A DNA stretch of 64,000 nucleotides from Bacteroides thetaiotaomicron VPI-5482 (GTDB lineage Bacteria; Bacteroidota; Bacteroidia; Bacteroidales; Bacteroidaceae): contig NC_004663.1 of assembly GCF_000011065.1 (NCBI RefSeq), forward strand, positions 1,488,001 to 1,552,000, written 5' to 3'. How positions within the stretch are numbered: the first letter of the stretch is position 1; each line of letters opens with the position of its first letter. The translations under genes were made by a program, and so were the position numbers. Below are positions 17,065-26,259 of this stretch, piece after piece. Below the pieces are notes generated by a model. That model was given only the letters and a program-made list of their open reading frames with translations, was not told the DNA's origin and made no database searches.

Positions 17065-18207
17065 TTAATAGGAATGTCCTCCTTCATCCATCTCCTTCTC
17101 TGTAATCTTATGGCGGTCGATACTACGCCATGCATAGAATATATAAGCTATCACAAACGGAACAAGAATAGAGACATAAGCCATAGTCTTCAGCGTAAAT
17201 TCACTCGAACAGCTGTTAGCCAATGTCAGCGAACTTTGCAAGTCCGTATATGAAGGATAATAAGCAGTGTTATTATATCCGGCTACGAGTAACAAAGCCA
17301 AGACTGTCAGCACTGTACCTATCCCTGCAAACCAGATTCCTTTGTCGAAAGTCTTTTTCAGAACTGTCTTACCGATTCCAAAAAGTACCAATACTACACC
17401 TATCAGGAAGATGATCAGAACTACCGGCATTTCTATAAAGTTGATAAAGTACTTATAAGGCTGCATATAAACCTCCAATGTATCCGGATTGACAGCAAAA
17501 CCGTCAGAAACCAATGTACGGATTACAAATACCAAAAAGAATACAAGGAAGAAAATAGTATTATTCAATACTGCACGACGACATTTATCGGTCAGTTCCT
17601 TATCCGCTATACTATTAATGAAATAGAGCGAACCCAACACACGCGCCAAAAAGAATACAGCCAGTCCGAGAATAACATTCCAGATATTAGTCAACGCGTC
17701 CAGTCCGTGCCATCCATTTCCCCAATGACTGATAACCGGCATAATCGTATCCGTCATATTCGCCTTATTGATATAGAAATCAGAACCGGTGAAGAAAGTA
17801 GCAACTGCTCCACCCAGCAACAGAGGTCCTACAACCCCATTAATTACCAAGAAAGTCTGATAGGTCTTTTTACCCAGCAAATTCCCTGCCTTGCTCTGGA
17901 ACTCGTAACTCACAGCCTGCAACACAAAACTGAAAAGAATAATCATCCAAAGCCAGTAAGCCCCACCGAAACTGGTACTGTAAAACAACGGGAACGAAGC
18001 AAAGAAAGCACCTCCGAACGTTACCAGCGTAGTAAACGTAAACTCCCACTTACGTCCAGTAGAGTTCACCATCATCTTACGATGTTCCTCCGTCTTACCC
18101 AAACAGAACAATAAAGAATTTCCTCCCTGCACAAATAATAAAAATACAAGTATGGCCCCCAGCAAGGAAACGACCAGCCACCAATATTGTTGTAGAAATA
18201 TATACAT
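17065..18207 (-). CDS. cydB: Cytochrome bd ubiquinol oxidase subunit II
   Basis: A 380-residue polytopic membrane protein. The start MYIFLQQYWWLVVSLLGAILVFLLFVQGGNSLL, the segment RKWEFTFTTLVTFGGAFFASFPLFYSTSFGGAYW and AVSYEFQSKAGN identify CydB. With CydA it forms the high-affinity quinol oxidase that reduces O2 to water, allowing Bacteroides to tolerate and use nanomolar oxygen. It is the third gene of the DUF4492-cydA-cydB operon. The gap to cydA is filled by an inverted repeat array. Confidence 0.95.
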   Translation of the reverse strand: MYIFLQQYWWLVVSLLGAILVFLLFVQGGNSLLFCLGKTEEHRKMMVNSTGRKWEFTFTTLVTFGGAFFASFPLFYSTSFGGAYWLWMIILFSFVLQAVSYEFQSKAGNLLGKKTYQTFLVINGVVGPLLLGGAVATFFTGSDFYINKANMTDTIMPVISHWGNGWHGLDALTNIWNVILGLAVFFLARVLGSLYFINSIADKELTDKCRRAVLNNTIFFLVFFLVFVIRTLVSDGFAVNPDTLEVYMQPYKYFINFIEMPVVLIIFLIGVVLVLFGIGKTVLKKTFDKGIWFAGIGTVLTVLALLLVAGYNNTAYYPSYTDLQSSLTLANSCSSEFTLKTMAYVSILVPFVIAYIFYAWRSIDRHKITEKEMDEGGHSY

Positions 18208-18213
18208 AATATG

Positions 18214-18335
18214 TAAGTATTAAGTTTTAAGTAATAAGTAACAGGTAATAAGTAATAGGTAATAAGTAATAACCATGCTGATAAATCAGTCAGCAGCTAC
18301 GATTATTACTTAATACCTATTACCTATTACTTATC
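18214..18335. repeat. Inverted TAAGTATTAGG-type repeats between cydA and cydB
   Basis: The left arm (18214-18273) is made of TAAGTAATAGG-like units and the right arm (about 18302-18335) of the reverse complement. They enclose a short centre with GCTGATAAATCAGTCAGC. The right arm overlaps the last codons and stop of cydA. Confidence 0.85.
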
Positions 18336-19882
18336 TCTTCTTCCGGTCCTTTCTTAATCGCCTTCACCATAATCCCTATCTCCGCAATCAGCATTACGGT
18401 AAACAAGATCAGGAAGATAAAGAAAGTAGCCTGAACGGAGCCTACATCCAATTTAGAGATAGCCGCCGATGTAGGAAGCATATCGCGGATAGCCCAAGGC
18501 TGACGACCGCATTCGGCAACCACCCATCCTGCCTGTCCGGCAATGTAAGCCAAAGGAATGGTCAGCAGAGCGATCCAATGCATCCAGCGCATCTTACTCA
18601 AATCTTTCTTATATATAAAGAAGAGCACAACTATGAAGAAAAGGATAAAATATCCGCCCAGGATAACCATTATACGGAAAGCGTAGAAGTTCAGAGGAAC
18701 ATTCGGAACCAGCTGATTCACATCTTTAATATATCCGTATCCGAAGTATGGCATATTCTCCTGCAAAACCTGATAGGCAACAGCGGCATCTTCCTCGTGC
18801 CCGGCGCTCTTCGCTGCACGATAAGCAGCCAGCGCTCCGATAGCGGTCTTACCCCGCTCTATCTTTTCGGCTGCCGACAAAGCAGTCGTACCGTCTTTCA
18901 GCTGATAGCCGCCTTCGATAATATTGGTAATTCCGGGGACATACCCGTCCACATCCCGCTCGGCAAGGAACGAAAGCATACTGGGTATCTCAATCCGGAA
19001 CAGGAAAGGGTCTTTCCCATCATTGTAAGTCTTCTTTTCGGGGTTCAGCATTCCTATTCCCACCAGACCTACATTGGTTCCTCCTTCATAAAGTCCCTCT
19101 ACAGCCGCCAGTTTCATCGGTTGGGTCTGTGCAATCTGATAGCCGGAACCATCGCCCGTCCATACAGCCAGCAGTGAAGAGACAAGCCCGAAGATAGCAC
19201 CGATCTTTATGCTTGCAAGCGCAAACTCGCGATTACGTTTCTTCAGCAGAAACCAACAACTGATTCCTACAACGAACACGCCACCAAGTACCCATCCGGA
19301 CAATACCGTATGAAAGAACTTGTTGACCGCTACAGGCGAAGTTGCCACCGCCCAGAAATCAACCATCTCATTACGCACTGTATCGGGATTGAACTCCATA
19401 CCTACCGGATGCTGCATCCATGCGTTTGCTACGAGAATCCACCAAGCGGAGATCGTAGCCCCCAGACCAGTCAGCCAGGTAGAAGCAAGGTGGAAGCGTT
19501 TGCTCACCTTATCCCATCCGAAGAACATGACAGCGATAAACGTGGCTTCCATAAAGAACGCCAGAATACCTTCAATAGCAAGCGGTGCACCGAAAATATC
19601 ACCTACAAACCAAGAATAATTACTCCAGTTCGTACCAAACTCAAACTCCAGGATCAATCCTGTCGCTACACCAATGGCGAAGTTGATACCGAAAAGTTTC
19701 ATCCAGAACTTGGCTGTCCGCTTCCAAAATTCATTGCCTGTTTTATAATACAACGTCTCCATTATTCCCATCACCACAGCCAGTCCGAGGGTGAGCGGAA
19801 CGAAAATCCAGTGGTACATGGCTGTCATCGCAAATTGGGCTCTCGACCAATCGATCAGCGAGGTGTCAATACTTTCAATCAT
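18320..19882 (-). CDS. cydA: Cytochrome bd ubiquinol oxidase subunit I
   Basis: A 520-residue catalytic subunit carrying haems b558, b595 and d. Features seen: the N-terminal haem-ligand histidine in AMYHWIFVPLT (His24), FGINFAIGVATGLILEFEFGTNWS, and the quinol-site GRQPW in ECGRQPWAIRDMLPT. A long insertion before the last helices contains SAAEKIERGKTAIGALAAYR. The last residues ISNR and the stop codon are encoded by bases of the adjoining TAAGTAATAGG repeat array, so the repeat has set the protein's C-terminus. It is the middle gene of the cyd operon. Confidence 0.96.
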   Translation of the reverse strand: MIESIDTSLIDWSRAQFAMTAMYHWIFVPLTLGLAVVMGIMETLYYKTGNEFWKRTAKFWMKLFGINFAIGVATGLILEFEFGTNWSNYSWFVGDIFGAPLAIEGILAFFMEATFIAVMFFGWDKVSKRFHLASTWLTGLGATISAWWILVANAWMQHPVGMEFNPDTVRNEMVDFWAVATSPVAVNKFFHTVLSGWVLGGVFVVGISCWFLLKKRNREFALASIKIGAIFGLVSSLLAVWTGDGSGYQIAQTQPMKLAAVEGLYEGGTNVGLVGIGMLNPEKKTYNDGKDPFLFRIEIPSMLSFLAERDVDGYVPGITNIIEGGYQLKDGTTALSAAEKIERGKTAIGALAAYRAAKSAGHEEDAAVAYQVLQENMPYFGYGYIKDVNQLVPNVPLNFYAFRIMVILGGYFILFFIVVLFFIYKKDLSKMRWMHWIALLTIPLAYIAGQAGWVVAECGRQPWAIRDMLPTSAAISKLDVGSVQATFFIFLILFTVMLIAEIGIMVKAIKKGPEEEISNR

Positions 19883-19902
19883 AATCTTATGTAGTTTAAG
19901 AG

Positions 19903-20139
19903 TTAAAAATCAGTGGTTTTCTCCGGAAGTGCACGCTGTATCAGCTCATTTCCCACATACGTACCCTTGTCGGCATCTGTAGGATGATCGCCGAGAAAGT
20001 CGGGAAAGAAGAAAATTTTGAGGATGAAGAACATAATGAATAATTTCACTAAGATAATAAGCCACAAAGTACGACCTAACGTCATACTACGGAAACCCTC
20101 CAAATAAAAGTTCCATATTGCAAGCAGTGTATTCTTCAT
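19903..20139 (-). CDS. DUF4492 protein of the cytochrome bd operon
   Basis: A 78-residue small membrane protein. An amphipathic N-terminus (LLAIWNFYLEGFRSMTLGRTLW) is followed by one hydrophobic helix (LIILVKLFIMFFILKIFFF) and a polar tail. It is the first gene of the cyd operon, 20 bases before cydA. DUF4492 proteins are regularly found in this position. By analogy with CydX it may be an assembly or stabilising subunit, but it is not homologous in sequence and that role is inference. Confidence 0.85.
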   Translation of the reverse strand: MKNTLLAIWNFYLEGFRSMTLGRTLWLIILVKLFIMFFILKIFFFPDFLGDHPTDADKGTYVGNELIQRALPEKTTDF

Positions 20140-20167
20140 AAGCTGACCTTAGAATTTGTAATGAGTA

Positions 20168-20197
20168 CAAATATACAATTTTTATAATTAAAACAAA
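20168..20197 (-). promoter_or_regulatory. Promoter of the cytochrome bd operon
   Basis: On the minus strand TTTG (20197-20194), 18 bases, TATATTTG (20175-20168), about 28 bases before the DUF4492 start codon. Confidence 0.7.
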
Positions 20198-20303
20198 CAA
20201 GTAAGGCAAAATGTTGCATGATTTGTATGGTTTTTCTCAAAAAACCTGCCTATCGACAGAAAAAAAACATTTAACGGCGAAAAAGCGCCATCTGTCTATC
20301 GCT

Positions 20304-20335
20304 TTTGCAGCTAATATAATATGTACGTACCTTCG
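20304..20335 (+). promoter_or_regulatory. Promoter of the efflux operon
   Basis: TTTG (20304-20307), 20 bases, TACCTTCG (20328-20335) with one mismatch to TAnnTTTG, ending 29 bases before the tolC-like start. Confidence 0.6.
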
Positions 20336-20364
20336 TTCCAGTAAATCAATAGACATATAAAAAT

Positions 20365-21756
20365 ATGATAAATGTAAGAAGATTGACAGTGATAGCATTT
20401 CTTGGAGCGGGTCTGCTGCCCGGTATATCCGCCCAGGAATCTTCTGTGCAGACAGCCGCCCAGAGCGAGATGAATCTCCCCGCCCAATGGGATTTACAGT
20501 CGTGCATCGACTATGCGTTGCAACAGAACATTACGATTCGCAAAAACCGGGTGAATGCGGAAAGTACACAGATCGATGTGAAGACAGCCAAAGCTGCCCT
20601 GTTCCCCAGTCTGTCGTTCTCAACGAGCCAGAACATGGTGAACCGTCCGTATCAGGAATCAAGCAGAACGATCAGCGGAAGCGAGGTGATCGAGACAACC
20701 AGCAAGACCAGTTACAATGGCAATTATGGTCTGAATGCTTCGTGGACCATTTATAATGGTAGCAAGCGACTGAACACCATCAAACAGGAGAAGCTGAACA
20801 ATCAGGCAGCCAATCTGGATGTAGAAACGTCCGAGAATAGTATTCAGGAATCTATTGCTCAGATTTACATTCAGATTCTCTATGCAGCGGAGTCCGTCAA
20901 GGTTAATGAAAACACGCTGCAAGTTTCCATTGCGCAACGCGACCGCGGACAGGAACTTCTGAATGCCGGAAGCATTGCCAAAAGTGATCTGGCACAACTG
21001 GAAGCTCAAGTCAGCACCGACCGTTATCAATTAGTAACAGCGCAAGCCACTCTGCAGGACTACAAATTACAACTGAAACAACTGCTCGAATTGGATGGGG
21101 AGAATGAAATGAATGTCTATCTCCCCGCCCTGTCCGACGAAAACGTACTGTTGCCATTGCCCACCAAGAAAGATGTGTATATGAGCGCGCTCACCCTCCG
21201 TCCGGAAATCGAGGCGAGCAAACTGAGCGTAGAGGCTTCGGAACTGGGTATCGATATCGCCAAAGCGGGATATCTCCCCACCATCAGTCTGAGTGCAGGT
21301 ATCGGAACGAACCACACCAGCGGCAGTGACTTCACCTTCGGAGAACAGGTAAAGAACGGATGGAACAACTCCATCGGAGTTTCTGTCAGCGTTCCTATCT
21401 TCAATAACCGTCAGACCAAGAGTGCCGTGCAGAAAGCGAAGTTACAGCGCGAAACAAGTCTGCTGTCGCTGCTCGACGAACAGAAAACACTGTATAAGAC
21501 CATCGAAGGACTTTGGCTGGATGCAAACAGTGCGCAGCAACGTTATGCGGCAGCGAACGAAAAGCTGAGAAGTACACAGATCAGCTACGACCTGATCAGC
21601 GAACAGTTCAATCTGGGCATGAAGAATACAGTAGAGTTGCTGACGGAAAAGAACAACTTGCTACAAGCACAGCAGGAGCAGCTTCAAGCCAAATACATGG
21701 CGATACTGAACACTCAGTTGCTGAAGTTCTACCAAGGAGACAAACTGGCATTATAA
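20365..21756 (+). CDS. TolC family outer-membrane efflux protein
   Basis: A 463-residue outer-membrane channel. A signal peptide ends at ISAQ. Two OEP repeats of long coiled helices follow, with the typical first-repeat start WDLQSCIDYALQQNITIRKNRVNAE and second-repeat features (RPEIEASKLSVEASELGIDIAKAGYLPTISL, then FNLGMKNTVELL). It would dock with the MacA-like adaptor encoded 51 bases downstream to form a tripartite exporter. It is the first gene of a five- or six-gene operon. Confidence 0.93.
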   Translation: MINVRRLTVIAFLGAGLLPGISAQESSVQTAAQSEMNLPAQWDLQSCIDYALQQNITIRKNRVNAESTQIDVKTAKAALFPSLSFSTSQNMVNRPYQESSRTISGSEVIETTSKTSYNGNYGLNASWTIYNGSKRLNTIKQEKLNNQAANLDVETSENSIQESIAQIYIQILYAAESVKVNENTLQVSIAQRDRGQELLNAGSIAKSDLAQLEAQVSTDRYQLVTAQATLQDYKLQLKQLLELDGENEMNVYLPALSDENVLLPLPTKKDVYMSALTLRPEIEASKLSVEASELGIDIAKAGYLPTISLSAGIGTNHTSGSDFTFGEQVKNGWNNSIGVSVSVPIFNNRQTKSAVQKAKLQRETSLLSLLDEQKTLYKTIEGLWLDANSAQQRYAAANEKLRSTQISYDLISEQFNLGMKNTVELLTEKNNLLQAQQEQLQAKYMAILNTQLLKFYQGDKLAL

Positions 21757-21807
21757 GCCTTCTTCCTTACTAAAAGCGGAATATAAATAAGTAAAACAGA
21801 ATATAGA

Positions 21808-23037
21808 ATGAAAACGAAAAAGATTATCCTGATCGCTGTGGCAGTTGCCGTAGTAGTGGGCGGAGGAATCTGGTTCTTTACAGGTTCTCCGGCAAAGCAC
21901 AAGGTGATGTATGCCAGTGCGACTGTCAGTAAAGGCGATATCTCCAATTCGGTGACTGCCACCGGAACAATCGAACCGGTGATAGAAGTAGAAGTCGGTA
22001 CGCAGGTATCCGGTATCATCGACAAAATTTATGTAGATTACAACTCGGTAGTAACCAAAGGACAGCTGATTGCCGAGATGGACCGTGTCACTTTACAGAG
22101 TGAACTGGCATCCCAGCAGGCAACTTACGATGGTGCCAAAGCCGAATTTGAATATCAGAAGAAGAACTACGAACGTAGCAAGGGATTGCACGATAAGTCA
22201 TTGATCAGCGATACCGACTACGAGCAGGCTCTCTATAATTATCAGAAGGCCAAGAGCGCTTTCGACAGCAGCAAGGCATCTCTGGCAAAAGCAGAACGTA
22301 ACCTGTCATATGCTACGATTACTTCTCCGATAGACGGAGTTGTCATCAGCCGCGATGTAGAAGCCGGACAGACCGTAGCTTCCGGATTCGAAACTCCTAC
22401 CCTCTTCACCATTGCGGCCGACCTGACACAGATGCAGGTAGTAGCAGACGTGGATGAAGCAGATATAGGCGGTATTGAAGAAGGACAGCGCGCCAGCTTT
22501 ACTGTCGATGCTTATCCGAATGATGTGTTTGACGGAGTCGTGACACAGATTCGTCTGGGAGATGCAAGCAGTAGCAGCAGCGCCAGTTCAAGTACCAGCA
22601 CGGTAGTCACTTATGAAGTAGTGATCTCTGCTCCGAATCCGGACTTGAAGCTGAAACCGCGTCTGACAGCCAATGTGACTATCTTTATCCTTGATAAGAA
22701 AGATGTATTGTCTGTCCCCAACAGAGCTTTGCGTTTCACCCCCGAAGCACCGTTGATCGGTAAGAATGATATCGTGAAAGATTGCGAAGGCGAACATAAG
22801 GTATGGACGCGCGAAGGAACCACCTTTACGGCTCATCCGGTAGAAATCGGAATCAGTAACGGTATTTCCACAGAGATCATCAGTGGTGTTGCCGAAGGAA
22901 CCAAGGTCATCACGGAAGCCACTATCGGTGCTATGCCGGGCGAGAGTATGGATGGAGAACCGGGTCAGGGAAACGGAGAAAGAAGCCCGTTCATGCCAGG
23001 ACCTCCGGGAAACAACAAAAAGAAAAGCAACAAGTAG
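21808..23037 (+). CDS. MacA-like periplasmic adaptor subunit
   Basis: A 409-residue membrane-fusion protein. The N-terminal anchor is KIILIAVAVAVVVGGGIWFF. A lipoyl-like half precedes a coiled-coil hairpin of about residues 85-170 (ASQQATYDGAKAEFEYQKKNYERS and onward). The second lipoyl half starts ATITSPIDGVVISRDVEAGQTV, followed by beta-barrel and membrane-proximal domains and a Gly/Pro/Lys-rich tail. It links the MacB-like ABC transporter to TolC. A run of serines (about 252-262) in the barrel domain is unusual. Confidence 0.93.
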   Translation: MKTKKIILIAVAVAVVVGGGIWFFTGSPAKHKVMYASATVSKGDISNSVTATGTIEPVIEVEVGTQVSGIIDKIYVDYNSVVTKGQLIAEMDRVTLQSELASQQATYDGAKAEFEYQKKNYERSKGLHDKSLISDTDYEQALYNYQKAKSAFDSSKASLAKAERNLSYATITSPIDGVVISRDVEAGQTVASGFETPTLFTIAADLTQMQVVADVDEADIGGIEEGQRASFTVDAYPNDVFDGVVTQIRLGDASSSSSASSSTSTVVTYEVVISAPNPDLKLKPRLTANVTIFILDKKDVLSVPNRALRFTPEAPLIGKNDIVKDCEGEHKVWTREGTTFTAHPVEIGISNGISTEIISGVAEGTKVITEATIGAMPGESMDGEPGQGNGERSPFMPGPPGNNKKKSNK

Positions 23038-23043
23038 CCAAGT

Positions 23044-23787
23044 ATGAAAAAAGTAATTGAACTTCAAAATATCAAACGAGACTTTCAGGTGGGAGAAGAA
23101 ACCGTCCATGCGTTACGGGGCGTTTCGTTCACCATCAACGAAGGTGAGTTTGTGACCATTATGGGTACTTCCGGTTCGGGAAAGTCCACACTGCTCAACA
23201 CGTTGGGCTGTCTGGACACTCCTACCAGCGGGGAGTATCTGCTCGATGACATCTCCGTGCGTACCATGAGCAAGCCTCAGCGTGCCGTACTGAGAAACCG
23301 GAAAATCGGCTTCGTCTTCCAAAGCTACAACTTGCTGCCCAAGACGACGGCTGTGGAAAACGTAGAGTTACCGCTGATGTACAATTCGTCAGTGAGTGCT
23401 TCTGAACGTCGCCGGCGTGCCATCGAAGCGTTGCAGGCAGTAGGCCTGGGCGACCGGTTGGAGCATAAGTCCAACCAGATGTCCGGAGGACAGATGCAGC
23501 GCGTAGCCATCGCCCGTGCACTGGTAAACAACCCTGCGGTCATCCTTGCCGACGAAGCAACCGGAAATCTCGACACACGTACGTCTTTTGATATACTTGT
23601 CCTGTTCCAAAAGCTTCATGCGGAAGGACGTACCATTATATTCGTAACGCACAATCCCGAAATCGCGCAATACAGCAGCCGGAATATCCGCCTGCGCGAC
23701 GGTCATGTCATTGAAGATACAGTCAACACGCATGTCCTGTCCGCCGCCGAAGCACTAGCCGCATTGCCCAAAAGCGATGAGGATTGA
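23044..23787 (+). CDS. MacB-type ABC transporter ATP-binding protein
   Basis: A 247-residue ATPase. Walker A is GTSGSGKST, the Q-loop region is GFVFQSYNLLPKTTAVENVELPL, the signature is SGGQMQRVAIARAL, Walker B is VILADEATGNLD and the switch His is in VTHNPE. It belongs to the LolD/MacB subgroup that powers mechanotransmission-type efflux. It begins 6 bases after the adaptor stop. A TAAGTATTAGG array (23791-23870) separates it from the permease gene. Confidence 0.94.
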   Translation: MKKVIELQNIKRDFQVGEETVHALRGVSFTINEGEFVTIMGTSGSGKSTLLNTLGCLDTPTSGEYLLDDISVRTMSKPQRAVLRNRKIGFVFQSYNLLPKTTAVENVELPLMYNSSVSASERRRRAIEALQAVGLGDRLEHKSNQMSGGQMQRVAIARALVNNPAVILADEATGNLDTRTSFDILVLFQKLHAEGRTIIFVTHNPEIAQYSSRNIRLRDGHVIEDTVNTHVLSAAEALAALPKSDED

Positions 23788-23790
23788 AGA

Positions 23791-23870
23791 TAAGTAATAG
23801 GTAATAAGTATTAGGTATCAGGTATTAAGTATTAGGTATCAAATATTAAGTATTAAGTAATAAGTAATAG
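23791..23870. repeat. TAAGTATTAGG-type repeat array within the efflux operon
   Basis: About 80 bases of TAAGTAATAGG / TAAGTATTAGG / TATCAGG units in one orientation start 4 bases after the ATPase stop codon and end just before the permease start at 23877. Confidence 0.85.
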
Positions 23871-23876
23871 TAGTTT

Positions 23877-25097
23877 ATGAATGGAACTAACTTATTTAAA
23901 ATAGCTCTCCGGGCATTGGCGAACAACAAGCTGCGTGCTTTCCTCACCATGCTTGGTATCATCATCGGTGTCGCTTCCGTCATCACGATGCTCGCTATCG
24001 GTCAGGGATCGAAGCGAAGCATCCAGCAACAGATATCGGAGATGGGATCGAACATGATCATGATCCATCCGGGAGCCGACAGACGGGGGGGGGTCCGGCA
24101 AGACCCATCGGCTATGCAGACGTTGAAGCTGACCGACTATGAGGCCTTGCGCGATGAGACCAATTTCCTGTCCGCCATCAGTCCTAATGTGTCTTCGTCG
24201 GGACAGCTTATCGCGGGTAACAACAACTACCCGTCATCCGTCAGCGGTGTTGGGCTGGAGTATCTCGACATCCGTCAGCTGAGTGTAGAAAGTGGAGATA
24301 TGTTTACGGAAGCCGACATACAAAGTTCGGCTAAGGTCTGCGTGATCGGTAAAACGATTGTAGACAACCTCTTTCCGGACGGAAGCGATCCGATAGGGAA
24401 AATCATCCGCTTCAACAAGATACCGTTCCGGGTGGTCGGTGTGCTCAAAGCCAAAGGGTACAACTCTATGGGACAGGATCAGGACAATATCGTACTGGCT
24501 CCTTACACCACCGTCATGAAACGATTGCTTGCCGTCACCTATCTTCAGGGTGTCTTTGCTTCTGCCCTATCGGAAGACATGACCGAGTATGCTACCGATG
24601 AAATCACGGAAATCCTGCGGCGCAACCATAAGTTGAAAGCTTCGGACGAAGACGATTTCACCATCCGTACCCAACAGGAGTTGAGTACGATGCTAAACTC
24701 TACCACCGATCTGATGACCACCCTGCTCGCCTGTATTGCCGGAATATCTCTGGTAGTGGGCGGTATCGGTATCATGAATATTATGTACGTATCCGTCACC
24801 GAACGTACCCGTGAAATCGGTCTGCGTATGTCCGTCGGCGCACGTGGCGTTGATATTCTGAGCCAGTTCCTCATCGAGGCTATCATGATCAGTATTACGG
24901 GAGGTCTTATCGGAGTCATCATAGGCTGCGGAGCCAGCTGGATCGTGAAGAGCGTGGCACACTGGCCTATCTTCATCCAACCTTGGAGTGTCTTCCTTTC
25001 TTTCGCAGTCTGCACCGTCACCGGAGTCTTCTTCGGATGGTATCCTGCAAAGAAAGCAGCAGATTTAGACCCGATAGAGGCAATCAGATACGAATAA
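23877..25097 (+). CDS. MacB-type ABC transporter permease
   Basis: A 406-residue permease with a FtsX-like topology. One N-terminal membrane helix (AFLTMLGIIIGVASVITMLAIGQGSK) precedes a large periplasmic MacB_PCD domain (about 50-280) and three C-terminal helices (GISLVVGGIGIMNIMYVSVTERTREIGLRMSVGA and onward). It ends with AKKAADLDPIEAIRYE, the family's C-terminal signature. A run of nine G (24085-24093) lies in the codons for RRGG near residue 70. Slippage there would abolish the protein after its first membrane helix. Confidence 0.93.
   Translation: MNGTNLFKIALRALANNKLRAFLTMLGIIIGVASVITMLAIGQGSKRSIQQQISEMGSNMIMIHPGADRRGGVRQDPSAMQTLKLTDYEALRDETNFLSAISPNVSSSGQLIAGNNNYPSSVSGVGLEYLDIRQLSVESGDMFTEADIQSSAKVCVIGKTIVDNLFPDGSDPIGKIIRFNKIPFRVVGVLKAKGYNSMGQDQDNIVLAPYTTVMKRLLAVTYLQGVFASALSEDMTEYATDEITEILRRNHKLKASDEDDFTIRTQQELSTMLNSTTDLMTTLLACIAGISLVVGGIGIMNIMYVSVTERTREIGLRMSVGARGVDILSQFLIEAIMISITGGLIGVIIGCGASWIVKSVAHWPIFIQPWSVFLSFAVCTVTGVFFGWYPAKKAADLDPIEAIRYE
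24085..24093 (+). repeat. Homopolymeric G9 tract inside the permease gene
   Basis: Nine consecutive G residues in the periplasmic-domain coding sequence of the MacB-type permease. Tracts of this length are prone to slipped-strand mispairing and to sequencing error. Confidence 0.9.
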
Positions 25098-25115
25098 AAA
25101 ACTATCTTTGTCTTT

Positions 25116-26189
25116 ATGAAACAAAGCCTAACATCCGCACGTCGTCCCCTGGAAGCACTGATACACATTATCGGCTGGGGGATTATGTTCGGTTTTCCGT
25201 TCTTCTTTGTAGAGCGCGAAAACGGAAACATCAACTGGATGGCATACTTACGCCATTCTGCCGTACCGTTGTCTTTCATGATCGCGTTCTACGTCAACTA
25301 CTTCCTGCTGGTTCCCCGATATCTTTTTCAGAGCCAGACCAAGAGATATATTACTTACAATATTCTCCTGTTGTGTGTCATCGGTCTGATGCTGCACCTT
25401 TGGCGGAGTCTGACATTCGATCCTTCCTTTGTTCCCAAGCCTCACCGGTCGGGTGGTCCTCCGGGATGGCTGTTCTTTGTCAGAGATATGCTGAGTCTCG
25501 TCTTCACCATTGGACTGAGTGCCGCCATACGTATGAGTGCCCGATGGACACAAGCGGAAGCTGCCCGTAAGGAAGCGGAACGGAACCGTTCGGAAGCGGA
25601 ACTGAAGAATCTGCGCAATCAACTGAACCCACATTTTCTGCTCAATACGCTGAACAATATCTATGCCTTAATTGCTTTTGATACAGACAAGGCGCAACAA
25701 GCTGTGCAGGAACTAAGCAAGCTCCTACGCTATGTGTTGTATGATAATCAGCAGACCTACGTCCCGCTAGGCAAAGAGACTGACTTTATCCGCAACTATA
25801 TCGAACTGATGCGCATCCGCCTGTCCTCCAATGTACAGATGACTACGCAGATTGATATACTGCCGGACAGTCGGACTCTTATCGCACCGCTTATCTTTAT
25901 CTCGCTAATTGAGAATGCCTTCAAGCACGGTATATCGCCTACGGAACGGAGTTTTATCCATATCCATCTTGCGGAAAATGAGACGGAAGTGATCTGCGAG
26001 ATAAGCAACAGCAACCACCCGAAGAACATAATGGACAAGAGTGGTTCGGGGATAGGACTGGAACAGGTGAACCGACGACTGGAGATTCTTTATCCAGGCC
26101 AGTATACCTGGCAGAAAGGTATTTCAGAAGACGGCAAGGAGTATAGATCAAGGCTGAGCATCCGTGTGAGGGAGAGTATTAATAAGTAA
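25116..26189 (+). CDS. LytS-type sensor histidine kinase
   Basis: A 357-residue membrane kinase. Four hydrophobic segments lie in the first 145 residues, followed by a coiled coil rich in Ala/Glu/Arg. The His_kinase domain has the phospho-acceptor motif RNQLNPHFLLNTLNNIYALI. A HATPase domain includes LIENAFKHGISP and the G-box GSGIGLEQVNRRL. It starts 18 bases after the permease stop and is followed by its cognate LytTR regulator. Its stop codon TAA (26187-26189) lies inside a TAAGTAATAAG repeat array. Confidence 0.93.
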   Translation: MKQSLTSARRPLEALIHIIGWGIMFGFPFFFVERENGNINWMAYLRHSAVPLSFMIAFYVNYFLLVPRYLFQSQTKRYITYNILLLCVIGLMLHLWRSLTFDPSFVPKPHRSGGPPGWLFFVRDMLSLVFTIGLSAAIRMSARWTQAEAARKEAERNRSEAELKNLRNQLNPHFLLNTLNNIYALIAFDTDKAQQAVQELSKLLRYVLYDNQQTYVPLGKETDFIRNYIELMRIRLSSNVQMTTQIDILPDSRTLIAPLIFISLIENAFKHGISPTERSFIHIHLAENETEVICEISNSNHPKNIMDKSGSGIGLEQVNRRLEILYPGQYTWQKGISEDGKEYRSRLSIRVRESINK

Positions 26190-26213
26190 TAAGTATTAAG
26201 TAATAGGTAATAA
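26181..26213. repeat. Short TAAGTATTAGG-type repeat array
   Basis: The array overlaps the last codons and stop of the LytS-type kinase gene and ends before the response-regulator gene. Confidence 0.75.
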
Positions 26214-26259
26214 TTGAGAGTATATTCGGTTTAGGTAATTAAATAAAATATAGAGAATT

